DNA of 64,000 bases from JABDIY01 sp963803845. Its GTDB lineage: Bacteria > Actinomycetota > Acidimicrobiia > Acidimicrobiales > SZUA-35. The stretch is from the NCBI GenBank assembly GCA_963803845.1, contig CAWDNZ010000005.1, positions 1,054,001 to 1,118,000 of the forward strand, in the 5' to 3' direction. A program made the translations under genes and the position numbers. The notes beneath the pieces were generated by a model that had not been told where the DNA came from, did no database searches, and saw nothing but the letters and a program-made list of their open reading frames with translations. Each line of letters begins with the position of its first letter. Positions within the stretch are counted from its first letter, which is position 1. Positions 17,195 through 25,134 of this stretch are shown piece by piece.

Positions 17195-18867
17195 TGCAGG
17201 ATCGCAGTAGTACCGGCGCCTCCCGTCAACGGGAAGGTGGGTATGTGATGGCCATGACGGCACTGTTGCTCGTGCCGCTCATGTTGTTCTCCGCGTTTGC
17301 GGTGGATGTCGGGGCATGGTACCTAGAAGCCCAACAGGCGCAACGGGCGGCGGACGCCGCGGCGCTGGCCGGCGTGGTGTGGATGCCCAACTTCCCCGTC
17401 GCTGAGCAAGTGGCCGTTGATGCGGCCAGACGAAACGGCTTCGAGGAACCAGGTGGTTTCGCCACTGGCATCCAGCCTTCGTTCCCCCAGATCGAGGTAG
17501 TCCCGTTGGGCAACCAACAGCTACAGGTAACCATCCACACAGAGGAAGCCAGTTACTTCGCGGCACCGGTCGTGGCCGGTATCGAAATCGAACGGAGAGC
17601 CTCGGCCGAGTATTCGCTGCCTGTGCCGCTCGGCAATCCCACAAACTCCTTGGGCACCGCAGACCTTGACCTTGGAGGTGCGTCGCCGCCGGCCGGGTAC
17701 TACCTCAACGCCCACGCTACTGGCATGGGTGTGTCTGCCGGGGATCTTCTCAACTCTGGCAACAGCCCACTCTATGATGCAACCGGACCCGGCTACGTCT
17801 ACGTGGTCAACAAACCGATCGGTGTGACCGCAGACCTCTTCGTTGAGGTCTTCCACGGCGGCCGGTGCAAACGAAACGATCCACTCACCTGGCAGGAACA
17901 GGGTTGGGGACAGAACCGGGGCGAGCAACATTTTCGGAGCAACGGATCGGTGCGGAACACCCCCGATTTGAATCTCGTGCTCTTCCCGGCCGACAACACC
18001 CCCCTGAGCGATACAGACAACTTCTCCTTGCCGCCGATAGCAGCTACCGACGGGAACACAGTATTCGTTCCCGCCGATACCGAGTGTCCGGTGTACGACG
18101 ACGGGTCCGGCGACCCGTCCGACACCGGAGAAGTGCTGGACGCCAATTGGCTCTCCGCTTTCCGAATCCCCGGTGCTGCACAGTCGGGCCGATACTACTT
18201 ATCCGTGCGGACTCCCGACGGTTCCACCGGTCACAAGAACATGTACGGGCTGCGGGTGAGGGCCAATGGTGGGGCAGCATTCTGTTCGTCGCTCACGGCA
18301 AGTTCGTGTCCCACCATCAACGCGCTCGACAGGATGTCGGTCTACATCGGTGAGAACACCCGGACACCAAATGCGGGAGTGTCGCAGGCAGACTTCTTCT
18401 TCGCCGAGATCGACGCCGTTCACGAAGGCAAGGAAATGGAACTGTTGATCTGGGACGCCGCAGAGGGTTCTGAGTTCATGCAGTTTCTGGACCCGTTCGG
18501 AAATCCATTGCCATTCAGCTGGGAGACGGTAAACCGCCAGACGACGTACGGGTGGACCACTCCCTTCGGAGCCGGTCCCGATGTAACGGGTTCGGGCGGC
18601 GCCGAAGTGACAACCTGTCCGTTCGGAGCGGCACTTACCAACACCTCTACGGGAACGCGACCCTGTCTTGATGTCACCCAGATTCCCGGCGATTCCTCCA
18701 ATCCGTTCCACGACCGAATGATCCGGGTCGTAATCGACTTGACCGGGTACACCTGCAACGGAACAGATTGCTGGTGGCGGATCTACTACCGATCAACCGG
18801 GGCAGTCGATGACACGACCACGTGGAGCGTGAACATCATCGGCGACCCCGTTCGACTCATCGATTAG
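17191..18867 (+). CDS. TadG-like pilus-associated protein with large ectodomain
   Basis: A 558-residue protein with an N-terminal hydrophobic segment (about residues 18-40: VMAMTALLLVPLMLFSAFAVD), then the conserved YLEAQQAQRAADAAALAG helix that marks TadG/DUF2134 proteins. The remaining roughly 490 residues form an extracellular region with paired cysteines (CKRN, ECPVYD, FCSSLTASSCPT, TCPF, CNGTDCWW) and beta-rich stretches, large for the family. The ATG at 17191 overlaps the TadE stop (ATGATG), which decides the start. A role in surface anchoring of the pilus is likely; adhesion is an inference from the large ectodomain. Confidence 0.85.
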   Translation: MMQDRSSTGASRQREGGYVMAMTALLLVPLMLFSAFAVDVGAWYLEAQQAQRAADAAALAGVVWMPNFPVAEQVAVDAARRNGFEEPGGFATGIQPSFPQIEVVPLGNQQLQVTIHTEEASYFAAPVVAGIEIERRASAEYSLPVPLGNPTNSLGTADLDLGGASPPAGYYLNAHATGMGVSAGDLLNSGNSPLYDATGPGYVYVVNKPIGVTADLFVEVFHGGRCKRNDPLTWQEQGWGQNRGEQHFRSNGSVRNTPDLNLVLFPADNTPLSDTDNFSLPPIAATDGNTVFVPADTECPVYDDGSGDPSDTGEVLDANWLSAFRIPGAAQSGRYYLSVRTPDGSTGHKNMYGLRVRANGGAAFCSSLTASSCPTINALDRMSVYIGENTRTPNAGVSQADFFFAEIDAVHEGKEMELLIWDAAEGSEFMQFLDPFGNPLPFSWETVNRQTTYGWTTPFGAGPDVTGSGGAEVTTCPFGAALTNTSTGTRPCLDVTQIPGDSSNPFHDRMIRVVIDLTGYTCNGTDCWWRIYYRSTGAVDDTTTWSVNIIGDPVRLID

Positions 18868-18889
18868 ACAACGCGAGAGCCAGGAAAGC

Positions 18890-19660
18890 ATGAGACTAGA
18901 AACAACCAAGACTGGACAGCGAGGGGTGGCACTGACCGAATACGCCCTGACGTTTGCGCTCCTGGTTTTCGTCACGATCGCTGCCATCGGCGTGCTCGAG
19001 GAAAACTCGGGCGACGCAATCGTCGCTACCGGAGATCAGATCGGGGAACCCCGGGCCACGATGGAGGAACTTCGTCAGAACCCCAACACGCCGGCTGCGG
19101 TGGATCCTCAGAATCCGCCACCGGGTCCGCCAGCCGACCTTTTCAACCCGCCCGCACCTCAGCCAACTCCTTCGGGCTACGCCTTTGTCAACATCAACTA
19201 TCAATCGGGCTATGCGTCGCCTTCGTTGGATTTGAATCCGGATTCTGCCATTCCGTACCAGTCGGACACGGTTGCATTCCTGTTCAATGAGGGTGGCGGT
19301 CCTCCCGCAGCTTCTCCCTTCGTTGCCCCCAACTCCACTGGGGTCCTGCCGAATCTGAATGTCTGTTCGATGTATCTCCACTACACGCCCCAGACCAGCG
19401 GCAACATCATCGGACCCGTGAGCGTGCAGGTGCCCGGCGACATTATTGGCTACGCAGCCACCAACTCAGAATTGGATAACACCGACACCTATCTCGGTGG
19501 TTCACTGCCTGCGGGCGGACTCGATTTTCGCGGCGATCGGGCCTTCGAGGGCAGCGAAATCGCGGCGATTACCATCTCCGGTGGCAATACCTTCACCGTG
19601 TCCTCGCTGCAGGCCAACAACAACAACACCGACGAGATCCGGATCTTCTACAACTGCTAA
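18890..19660 (+). CDS. Flp-like pilin fused to a Pro-rich linker and C-terminal domain
   Basis: A 256-residue protein. The first 40 residues look like an Flp pilin: the site RG|VALTEYAL with Glu-Tyr at +5/+6 and the hydrophobic run LTFALLVFVTIAAIGV. Unlike true Flp pilins (50-80 residues) it continues with a Pro-rich linker (about 65-95) and a domain of about 155 residues ending in a cysteine, with another Cys in NVCSMYLHY. It sits 22 bp after tadG with AGGA just before the ATG and is probably a minor or tip pilin of the same system. Confidence 0.8.
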   Translation: MRLETTKTGQRGVALTEYALTFALLVFVTIAAIGVLEENSGDAIVATGDQIGEPRATMEELRQNPNTPAAVDPQNPPPGPPADLFNPPAPQPTPSGYAFVNINYQSGYASPSLDLNPDSAIPYQSDTVAFLFNEGGGPPAASPFVAPNSTGVLPNLNVCSMYLHYTPQTSGNIIGPVSVQVPGDIIGYAATNSELDNTDTYLGGSLPAGGLDFRGDRAFEGSEIAAITISGGNTFTVSSLQANNNNTDEIRIFYNC

Positions 19661-19664
19661 CAGG

Positions 19665-19683
19665 CATCGAGGCCACCTCGATG
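19665..19683. terminator. Small hairpin after the pilus cassette
   Basis: CATCGAG and CTCGATG form a 7-bp inverted repeat with a 5-nt loop starting 5 bp after the pilin stop, in the gap before the convergent HNH gene. It is positioned as a terminator, but the stem is short and no U tract follows. Confidence 0.35.
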
Positions 19684-19723
19684 ACCGCTTCCACCCCGAA
19701 ACAACGACAGCGGGGCGAGCGGG

Positions 19724-20188
19724 TCAGGTTCGCACCAGCACTACAAGGAATTGTCCGCCGCCCTCCTGGACAACCGTGGTCAGTTCCAGACCAGGTTCAA
19801 GGCGAGAGATCCTGTCGACAAGCCAACTCGCCGCATCGTCGGCGTCTTCACGACTGGGGCATCGGGCCACCGCTTCGCGTCCCCCCTTGCGCATCAGCCG
19901 CTCCACGGTGGGAATAATCTCGGCGGGGTCGCCAACGAAGAGATGATCAGGCCAATGCACAACTGGTGTGGTGTTTCCCTTGCCGGTATTGCAGCCTCGA
20001 TGAGCGAGGCGTTCGACAGCCGGGGCGATTCCTTTTCGCTTGGCCTTCGACTTCGCCTTTGAACGGGGCATCCGGCTATCGATACTTGGGCCGCGCTCAT
20101 CGTTTACGGAACGGTCCGGGTCAATGGCTTCATCGCAAAGCCAGCACCGCCAGCCGTCAGTGTCCCCAATCTCGTCGATCTTGCTCAT
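19724..20188 (-). CDS. HNH/zinc-ribbon-like hypothetical protein
   Basis: A 154-residue protein with a CWLCDEAID zinc knuckle (C15, C18) and a later LAHRGCNTGKGN block (H63, C66, N67, K70), resembling the ends of an HNH nuclease finger. The middle is Lys-rich (RSKAKSKAKRKG). Residues 80-154 show no recognisable domain. Its ATG overlaps the last base of the upstream flavin-enzyme stop (TAATG), so the two are coupled. DNA binding or nicking is possible but unproven. Confidence 0.65.
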   Translation of the reverse strand: MSKIDEIGDTDGWRCWLCDEAIDPDRSVNDERGPSIDSRMPRSKAKSKAKRKGIAPAVERLAHRGCNTGKGNTTPVVHWPDHLFVGDPAEIIPTVERLMRKGGREAVARCPSREDADDAASWLVDRISRLEPGLELTTVVQEGGGQFLVVLVRT

Positions 20189-20592
20189 TAGACGCGTCCA
20201 ATCACTCTGGTCACGGCAACCTCGATGACCACACGGTCGTCCCGATCCTTAGGGGTGCGATACCGCTCGGCGTAGAGTCGGACTCCTTCGGATACTCGAT
20301 CAGGCTCCGTCGCAGTAACGGCTGTGCCGTAGAACGTAAGCCACCGCCCCCCATCAACTGAACTGACCGCTACCCGATCGTCATGGCCGGCCATGAGGTG
20401 CTTCGTCTTCCAAGAGTCGAGCCAGGTGATGATCCGTAGTACACCGAGCTCCGGGTCATAGGTGAAGCCGACCGGGGTGACCTGCGGCGACCCGTCGGGT
20501 TTCAGAACCGTCAACGTTGCCAAGTGGTATTCCGAGAGAAACGTGAGCGCCTCGGCAGGCAAGTCCGTGGGGGAGTAGGTGGGCAAGAACAC
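20188..20592 (-). CDS. PPOX-class (F420-type) flavin/deazaflavin oxidoreductase
   Basis: A 134-residue split-barrel protein of the pyridoxamine 5'-phosphate oxidase-like superfamily, of the kind often using coenzyme F420 in Actinobacteria. Recognisable parts are LATLTVLKPDGSPQVTPVGF, the hinge WLDSWKTKHLMAGHDDRVAV, and YGTAVTAT. Such enzymes reduce unsaturated substrates or bind flavin; the substrate here is unknown. It is translationally coupled to the HNH gene. Confidence 0.88.
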   Translation of the reverse strand: MFLPTYSPTDLPAEALTFLSEYHLATLTVLKPDGSPQVTPVGFTYDPELGVLRIITWLDSWKTKHLMAGHDDRVAVSSVDGGRWLTFYGTAVTATEPDRVSEGVRLYAERYRTPKDRDDRVVIEVAVTRVIGRV

Positions 20593-20692
20593 CAGCCTAG
20601 GAGGTGAGGATCACTTGCCGAAATGAACCGACCCAGGCCCAGGAGGCCGGTGACTCCTCCGGGGACGGACATGCCGCCGTAGAATCTGTCCC

Positions 20693-21709
20693 GTGGTCGC
20701 CAATTCATTCGACGCCGAGCAGCGTGAACGGGAACTGAAAGCGGAGTCCGCCGCTTGGGACACATCGGTACCTGTTCCGGCAAGCGATGGTGACATTCCG
20801 ACGATCAACGTTGAGCCCTACTTCGCTCGACCAACGCCAGCCGGGCTGCAGCGCATAGCGGCACAGCTTCGAGATGCATCACAAGACGTGGGCTTCTACC
20901 AGTTGGTGGGCCATGGCGTCACCATTGAGCAGGAGCAGGAGATCTTGGCGGAGACCCGTCGGTTCCATTCGCTGCCGATCGAGACGAAGACGACGATTCG
21001 AATGGACCGTCCCGATTGGCCGGTTGGTGGCGTCGGGTATCTACCGATGGGGGAGAGGAAACTACCTCGCCGAGACAGGGGAAACTTGAACGAGGCGTTT
21101 CTGATCAAGTCTGATCGGCAACTCGGCTTCGATGACAATCAATGGCTCCTCGAAGATCAGCTGCCCGGGTTTCGGCAGGCCGTCGAGCGGTACGCAAACG
21201 GAATAACCGACCTAGCTCTCCGCCTGCTTCCGCTCTATGCCGTGGCGCTCGATCTTGAACCGGGCTACTTCGGTCCTGCATTCACCCATCCGTTCTGGCG
21301 TCTGCGGCTGACACACTACCCGCCCCAGACGCCGTCGGAACGCAGCGATGCATTCGGCATCGCACCCCACGTCGACACCACGTTCTTCACCCTCCTGCTT
21401 CAGGACGGGCCGGGCCTCACCATCTTCAGCCATGCCCGCCAGCAGTGGCTATCGGTTCCGGTGGTGCCTGGAGCACTCGTGGTGAACACCGGGGAGCTCC
21501 TCCGTCAGTGGAGCAACGATCGGTTCCTGAGCACGCGACACTTCGCAAACAACGCCGCCAACACCGACCGCTACTCTGTCCCGTTCTTCTTCAATGCAAA
21601 CGCGGACTATCCAATGGAGTGTCTGCCGAGCTGCCACAGCCCAGACAATCCACCCCGGTATCCAACGATTTCCTACCTCGAAAGCCAAGCGGTAGTGCAA
21701 GGTGAATGA
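20693..21709 (+). CDS. 2-oxoglutarate/Fe(II) oxygenase, isopenicillin N synthase-like
   Basis: A 338-residue non-heme iron dioxygenase. The DIOX_N region opens with IPTINVEPYF and includes VGFYQLVGHGV. The iron triad is H226-x-D228 (APHVDTTFF) and H283 (TRHFANN), and the 2-oxoglutarate anchor is R293-x-S295 (RYSVPFFF). It starts at GTG 20693 with a weak ribosome site. Its end overlaps the next GTG by 8 bp, so it is co-translated with the amine oxidase. The pair may oxidise an amino acid or N-methylated substrate; that is inference. Confidence 0.92.
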   Translation: MVANSFDAEQRERELKAESAAWDTSVPVPASDGDIPTINVEPYFARPTPAGLQRIAAQLRDASQDVGFYQLVGHGVTIEQEQEILAETRRFHSLPIETKTTIRMDRPDWPVGGVGYLPMGERKLPRRDRGNLNEAFLIKSDRQLGFDDNQWLLEDQLPGFRQAVERYANGITDLALRLLPLYAVALDLEPGYFGPAFTHPFWRLRLTHYPPQTPSERSDAFGIAPHVDTTFFTLLLQDGPGLTIFSHARQQWLSVPVVPGALVVNTGELLRQWSNDRFLSTRHFANNAANTDRYSVPFFFNANADYPMECLPSCHSPDNPPRYPTISYLESQAVVQGE

Positions 21710-22871
21710 TGCTGGGCATTTCGATCTGATCGTCGTCGGCCTCGGCGCAATGGGCTCTGCCGTCGGCTATCACGCCCAAAAACTGGGCTTGTCAGTCCTT
21801 GGCCTCGACCGGTACGACCCGCCGCACGAACTGGGTTCCACACATGCCGAGACCAGAATCAGCCGCCTCGCGGTGGGGGAGGGGCCACAGTACTTGCCCT
21901 TCGTCGCCCGTTCGCACGAACTATGGCGTGAACTCGAAACGCTCACCGGTCAGAGGCTCCTGTATGAATGCGGCGGCTACATATTCACTGAGTCAGTCCA
22001 AGACGGTGAACGTTGGTCTAACTTTGCAAAAGCGACGGCCGGCATTGCCGGCGACGCCGGGATTCACTTTGAACTTCGTTCGCCAGAACGAGTCCGTGCC
22101 GACCACCCGCAAATCAAGGTGCCTGACCGACTCACGGTCGGTTATGAGCCGACCGGTGCACTCATCATGGCCGAACATGCCGTAGCTGCTCAGCTCAACC
22201 TGGCCCGTGCGGGCGGCGCCGTGATAAATGTGAATGAACCGGTCACCACCATTGATGCCTCTGATCATGAAGTCGTCGTATCCACCGATCTCGGCACGTA
22301 CTCCGCATCACACGTGGCGTTGTGCACCGGGCCTTGGCTGAGCGAACTGGCTCACCAGCGCCACGCCGCCCTGACGGAAGTCACCCGGCAAGTGGTCTAC
22401 TGGTTCGAAGCGGATGATCTGGCAGCATTTTCGCACGACCGGTTTCCTTTCATCATCTGGGTTGGCGAAACCGACGAAGACTACGTTGGGGTCTTTCCTA
22501 CACCGCCAGGCACGACACCGGGTTTGAAGGTTGTCAGCGAGCAGTTCATCAACACCACCACTATGGGTACCGTCGACCGCAGCGTGTCCCAAGCCGAAAT
22601 CGATTCGTTTTACCGGACCAAGCTGCAGCCAAAATTGGATGGTGTTCATCCACGATGCATCCGGGCGGCTGTTTGCCTTTACACGAGCACGCCCGATGAC
22701 CACTTCCTCATCGACTCCGACCCTCGGTCCAATCGCATCACGGTGATGTCACCGTGCAGCGGCCATGGGTTCAAACACTCCACAGCTCTTGGCGAGGCAG
22801 TTGCGCAGCGCATAGCCACTGGATCCAGCTCGTTAGATCTCGCACCCTTCGCAACGACCCGTTTCAGCTGA
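21702..22871 (+). CDS. FAD-dependent amine oxidase, sarcosine oxidase / N-methyltryptophan oxidase-like
   Basis: A 389-residue member of the monomeric sarcosine oxidase family, which oxidatively demethylates N-methyl amino acids, releasing formaldehyde and H2O2. The N-terminal dinucleotide fold is LIVVGLGAMGSAV. The conserved STHAETRISRLA segment follows. C325 in VCLYTSTPDDHFLID is at the position of the covalent FAD-linking cysteine. The C-terminal CSGHGFKHS block is intact. GTG start at 21702, overlapping the oxygenase gene. Confidence 0.92.
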   Translation: MNDAGHFDLIVVGLGAMGSAVGYHAQKLGLSVLGLDRYDPPHELGSTHAETRISRLAVGEGPQYLPFVARSHELWRELETLTGQRLLYECGGYIFTESVQDGERWSNFAKATAGIAGDAGIHFELRSPERVRADHPQIKVPDRLTVGYEPTGALIMAEHAVAAQLNLARAGGAVINVNEPVTTIDASDHEVVVSTDLGTYSASHVALCTGPWLSELAHQRHAALTEVTRQVVYWFEADDLAAFSHDRFPFIIWVGETDEDYVGVFPTPPGTTPGLKVVSEQFINTTTMGTVDRSVSQAEIDSFYRTKLQPKLDGVHPRCIRAAVCLYTSTPDDHFLIDSDPRSNRITVMSPCSGHGFKHSTALGEAVAQRIATGSSSLDLAPFATTRFS

Positions 22872-22938
22872 GCCGGCCGGCCGGTGTTTCCGAAATAATC
22901 CGCGTGGGGGAAGTGCTTCTGAATGAGGCGGGAGCGTC

Positions 22939-23520
22939 TTAGGCGTGCTGCGATCGAGCCACAGCTAGCCCAGCATCCCAACCCGGGGCCCGTCCGTTTT
23001 CAGGCGGGGGACCAGCCACACCGTCTAGACCCGATCGCGCCAAGGCCCATGCGATCACAGAGTTCGAGTTCCACATCTCTCCGGTCCGGAGCTCGTCTCG
23101 ACCCCAAACGGGCGTTGGTACCTCAGAAAGGCTTTCCAGGACTTGCTGAACCAATGAAGGAACGTCGCTTATCAGAACCGGGCTGGCGAGTGCATACGCG
23201 AGGTCTGGGATTTCACCGTTCGGCCAACACCGAACCTCGTACCGAAAGATTCGGAATTTCCGAAGCCATCTCACGCCCACCGGACCCATGGCTACGACCC
23301 CTCGATCACTGGATCCGGCGGCACCTGGTATTGGTGCCATTTCCACTGTGATGGTCCCGGCGTCCGAGGCGGCGATGAGCGCCGAATGAAACAACCGCTG
23401 CCGAGGCCGCCGGTCAATCAGAGCTGCCAGCGTTTCAAAGATCCATCCGGACACTCGAACAACGCTTTGCCCTGGTCGCTCACCGGCCCCAAGAGGAATC
23501 CAGTACAGATCGAGTCGCAT
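22939..23520 (-). CDS. Conserved actinobacterial hypothetical protein
   Basis: A 193-residue soluble protein starting MRLDLYWIPLGAGE. I recall similar proteins in Actinobacteria from the blocks RVSGWIFETLAAL, FRYEVRCWPNGEIPD, SEVPTPVWGRDEL and GEMWNSNSVIAWALARSGL, with the tail GRAPGWDAGLAVAR, but know no function. The conserved Cys and the NSNSV block could be catalytic. An in-frame ATG six codons upstream is an alternative start. It is convergent with the amine oxidase gene. Confidence 0.75.
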   Translation of the reverse strand: MRLDLYWIPLGAGERPGQSVVRVSGWIFETLAALIDRRPRQRLFHSALIAASDAGTITVEMAPIPGAAGSSDRGVVAMGPVGVRWLRKFRIFRYEVRCWPNGEIPDLAYALASPVLISDVPSLVQQVLESLSEVPTPVWGRDELRTGEMWNSNSVIAWALARSGLDGVAGPPPENGRAPGWDAGLAVARSQHA

Positions 23521-23675
23521 CACAAACCGATTGAGCAACTTGCAGGGCGAGCCTGCCAGAGACGAAGGTCCCTACTACTACTCCCAGTTCATAGGCTTAT
23601 CCGAAATAATGTTGATTGAATCGGAAACACCCATTTGAATCCACTACCGCTCTCTCGGGCTTTTTCTCGCAGGTA

Positions 23676-23820
23676 GTGGCCGCCCGAAACATCGGCGCGG
23701 AGCATCGTGACAGCGACAGGGTTCAGTTTCCGAACTTTCGATCGGCCATGTCGACGATCCCCGAACTTTGCGCCGGCCATGTTCCTGTTTCATCGGAGCG
23801 GACGAATTCTCGGATCAAAT
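23676..23820 (+). repeat. Dispersed intergenic repeat, copy A
   Basis: Begins GTGGCCGCCCGAAACATCGG and ends CGGATCAAA, and closely matches copy B (27652). A conserved head containing a GGTTCRGTTTCCGAAC hairpin is followed by two tandem sub-units of the form GAACT-N6-CGGCCAYGT (about 23732 and 23764). An 8-bp inverted repeat, CCACTACC/GGTAGTGG (23641 and 23672), borders its left end. Apart from this element I see no gene in the 500-bp gap between 23521 and 24055. Confidence 0.8.
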
Positions 23821-24038
23821 TGGGGCTGCCAGCTCACGCGCTCTGTTTGTGGCCGGGGGCGCAGTACTTGGTGGCACCGTTCCTCGTTCCACAAAGACCA
23901 ACGTCCCCACTCACCCGCTCGATAACCCTGGACGAAATGCGCAAGCAACCCCGCATACCCTGCGTTTCGTGCGGAGTGTTCGCTCGGTACCCGTGGTCAC
24001 GGCGGTGAGCCAGCGGCGGTGGACTCCACTCCAATATG

Positions 24039-24056
24039 TGACTACAATACTAGTCA
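24039..24056 (+). promoter_or_regulatory. Palindromic operator/promoter of the phd-relE module
   Basis: TGACTA-N6-TAGTCA is a perfect 6-bp-arm palindrome ending on the first base of the antitoxin ATG. It overlaps a TACAAT -10-like hexamer. The placement fits autorepression by the antitoxin or the toxin-antitoxin complex, as known for Phd/YefM systems. Confidence 0.6.
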
Positions 24057-24328
24057 TGTCTGAAATATTGCCGCTGGCAAGCGTTAAGTCGAAGTTCTCC
24101 GAAATGGTCGACCGCGTTGAACACACCCACGACCGGATCATCGTCACCAGAAACGGCCGACCGGCCGCTGTTCTCATCAGCCCCGAAGAACTCGAGTCAC
24201 TGGAGGACACGCTGGAGCTGCTCTCTGATCCCGAGGCCGTGCGGCAACTCGAGGAGTCCCGGCAAGCATACGCAGCAGGCGACTTCATCACGGGTGACGA
24301 ACTCCGCAGCCGGTACCTGGCCAAGTGA
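24056..24328 (+). CDS. Phd/YefM-family antitoxin
   Basis: A 90-residue antitoxin: the N-terminal Phd/YefM DNA-binding domain (SEILPLASVKSKFSEMVDRV, then HDRIIVTRNGRPAAVLIS) and an acidic C-terminal tail (about 50-90) that would wrap the toxin. Its TGA overlaps the toxin GTG. The promoter palindrome directly upstream indicates autoregulation. Longer upstream open sequence in frame is non-coding repeat. Confidence 0.92.
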   Translation: MSEILPLASVKSKFSEMVDRVEHTHDRIIVTRNGRPAAVLISPEELESLEDTLELLSDPEAVRQLEESRQAYAAGDFITGDELRSRYLAK

Positions 24329-24606
24329 GTGACGAGGAACCCGGCTACGGGCTCCGAGTCACCGGACCGGCAGAACGCCAACTGAACAAGCTGCCCGAGG
24401 GCACTGCCGCAGCGATCGTGGAGTTCCTACTCGGCGCGCTGCTCGATAACCCACATCGTCTCGGCGGGGCTTTGCAGCGCGAACTCGCAGGCATGCGATC
24501 GGCGCGGCGGGGCGCCTACCGAATCGTGTACGAGATCGCAGAGACGGAGCGACTGGTCATCGTCCACCGCATCGAGCACCGGTCGACGGCTTATCGCCCT
24601 CGCTGA
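24325..24606 (+). CDS. RelE/ParE-superfamily toxin
   Basis: A 93-residue RelE-like mRNA interferase. The pattern is typical: GLRVTGPAERQLNKLPE, the middle DNPHRLGGALQRELAGMRSARRG, then AYRIVYEIAETERLVIVHRIEHRSTAYR with the C-terminal basic and His residues used for ribosome-dependent cleavage. The start is GTG at 24325, inside the antitoxin stop. Together the genes form a complete type II module within the accessory zone. Confidence 0.92.
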   Translation: MSDEEPGYGLRVTGPAERQLNKLPEGTAAAIVEFLLGALLDNPHRLGGALQRELAGMRSARRGAYRIVYEIAETERLVIVHRIEHRSTAYRPR

Positions 24607-24675
24607 TCCAACATCGGCATGACTCAACCCACGCGATAATCGAGAGCCCGAACGCAGTACGGCGCACCGCAGATC

Positions 24676-24807
24676 CGGCCGAAGTCGCCTAGGTAGACGC
24701 CGGTTTGAGGCCGCTCATATTCACGAGTGATCCACGACAATACGACCCACTCCCCAACCGGTAGAACGTCTACGTCTTAGCATCCATTCTGCGCCGACTG
24801 ACATTCG
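24676..24807 (+). repeat. 132-bp direct repeat, left copy
   Basis: Contains GAAGTCGCCTAGGTAGACGC at 24681 and ends GACTGACATTCG; the right copy is at 27483-27614. The two are nearly identical in the first 80 bp and diverge somewhat later. The integrase remnant begins at its right end. The copies bracket a 2.8-kb segment with a lipoprotein and a HAD gene. Confidence 0.8.
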
Positions 24808-24809
24808 AC

Positions 24810-25110
24810 ACAAGCATCCGGGTGATAGGCAAAGGGAACAAGGAATGGACCGTTCCCCTCTCCCCCGAACTCCTCGCCGCCATCACCTACCTCGATGAAC
24901 GCAAGAACCGCAAAAGGCTCCGACCAAAGAATCAAGTCCTCGATCGTGTTCGTCAGAGTCGACGGCCGACCACTGGACAACAGGGCGCTGCAACACTTGA
25001 CCTCGAACTGGCTACGAGCAGTGGGGGTGGCCTCTCCCATGGGCGAGAACGTCAATCTGTTCCGTCACACCTACACGATCGAGTGGGCTAGCTGGGTCGT
25101 GGTGGGCTGA
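24810..25110 (+). pseudogene. Tyrosine recombinase (integrase) remnant
   Basis: A decayed C-terminal half of a phage or XerC/D-type integrase. One frame reads IRVIGKGNKEWTVPLSPELL, the classic beta-hairpin ahead of the active site. After a frameshift near 24940 another frame continues VFVRVDGRPLDNRALQHL and ends with FRHTYTIEWASW, including the His-Thr of the R-H-R catalytic set. The N-terminal domain, the first catalytic Arg and the nucleophilic Tyr are absent. It marks past site-specific recombination next to the 132-bp repeat. Confidence 0.75.
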
Positions 25111-25134
25111 CCTAGCGTGATCGTCGCGCCAGTT

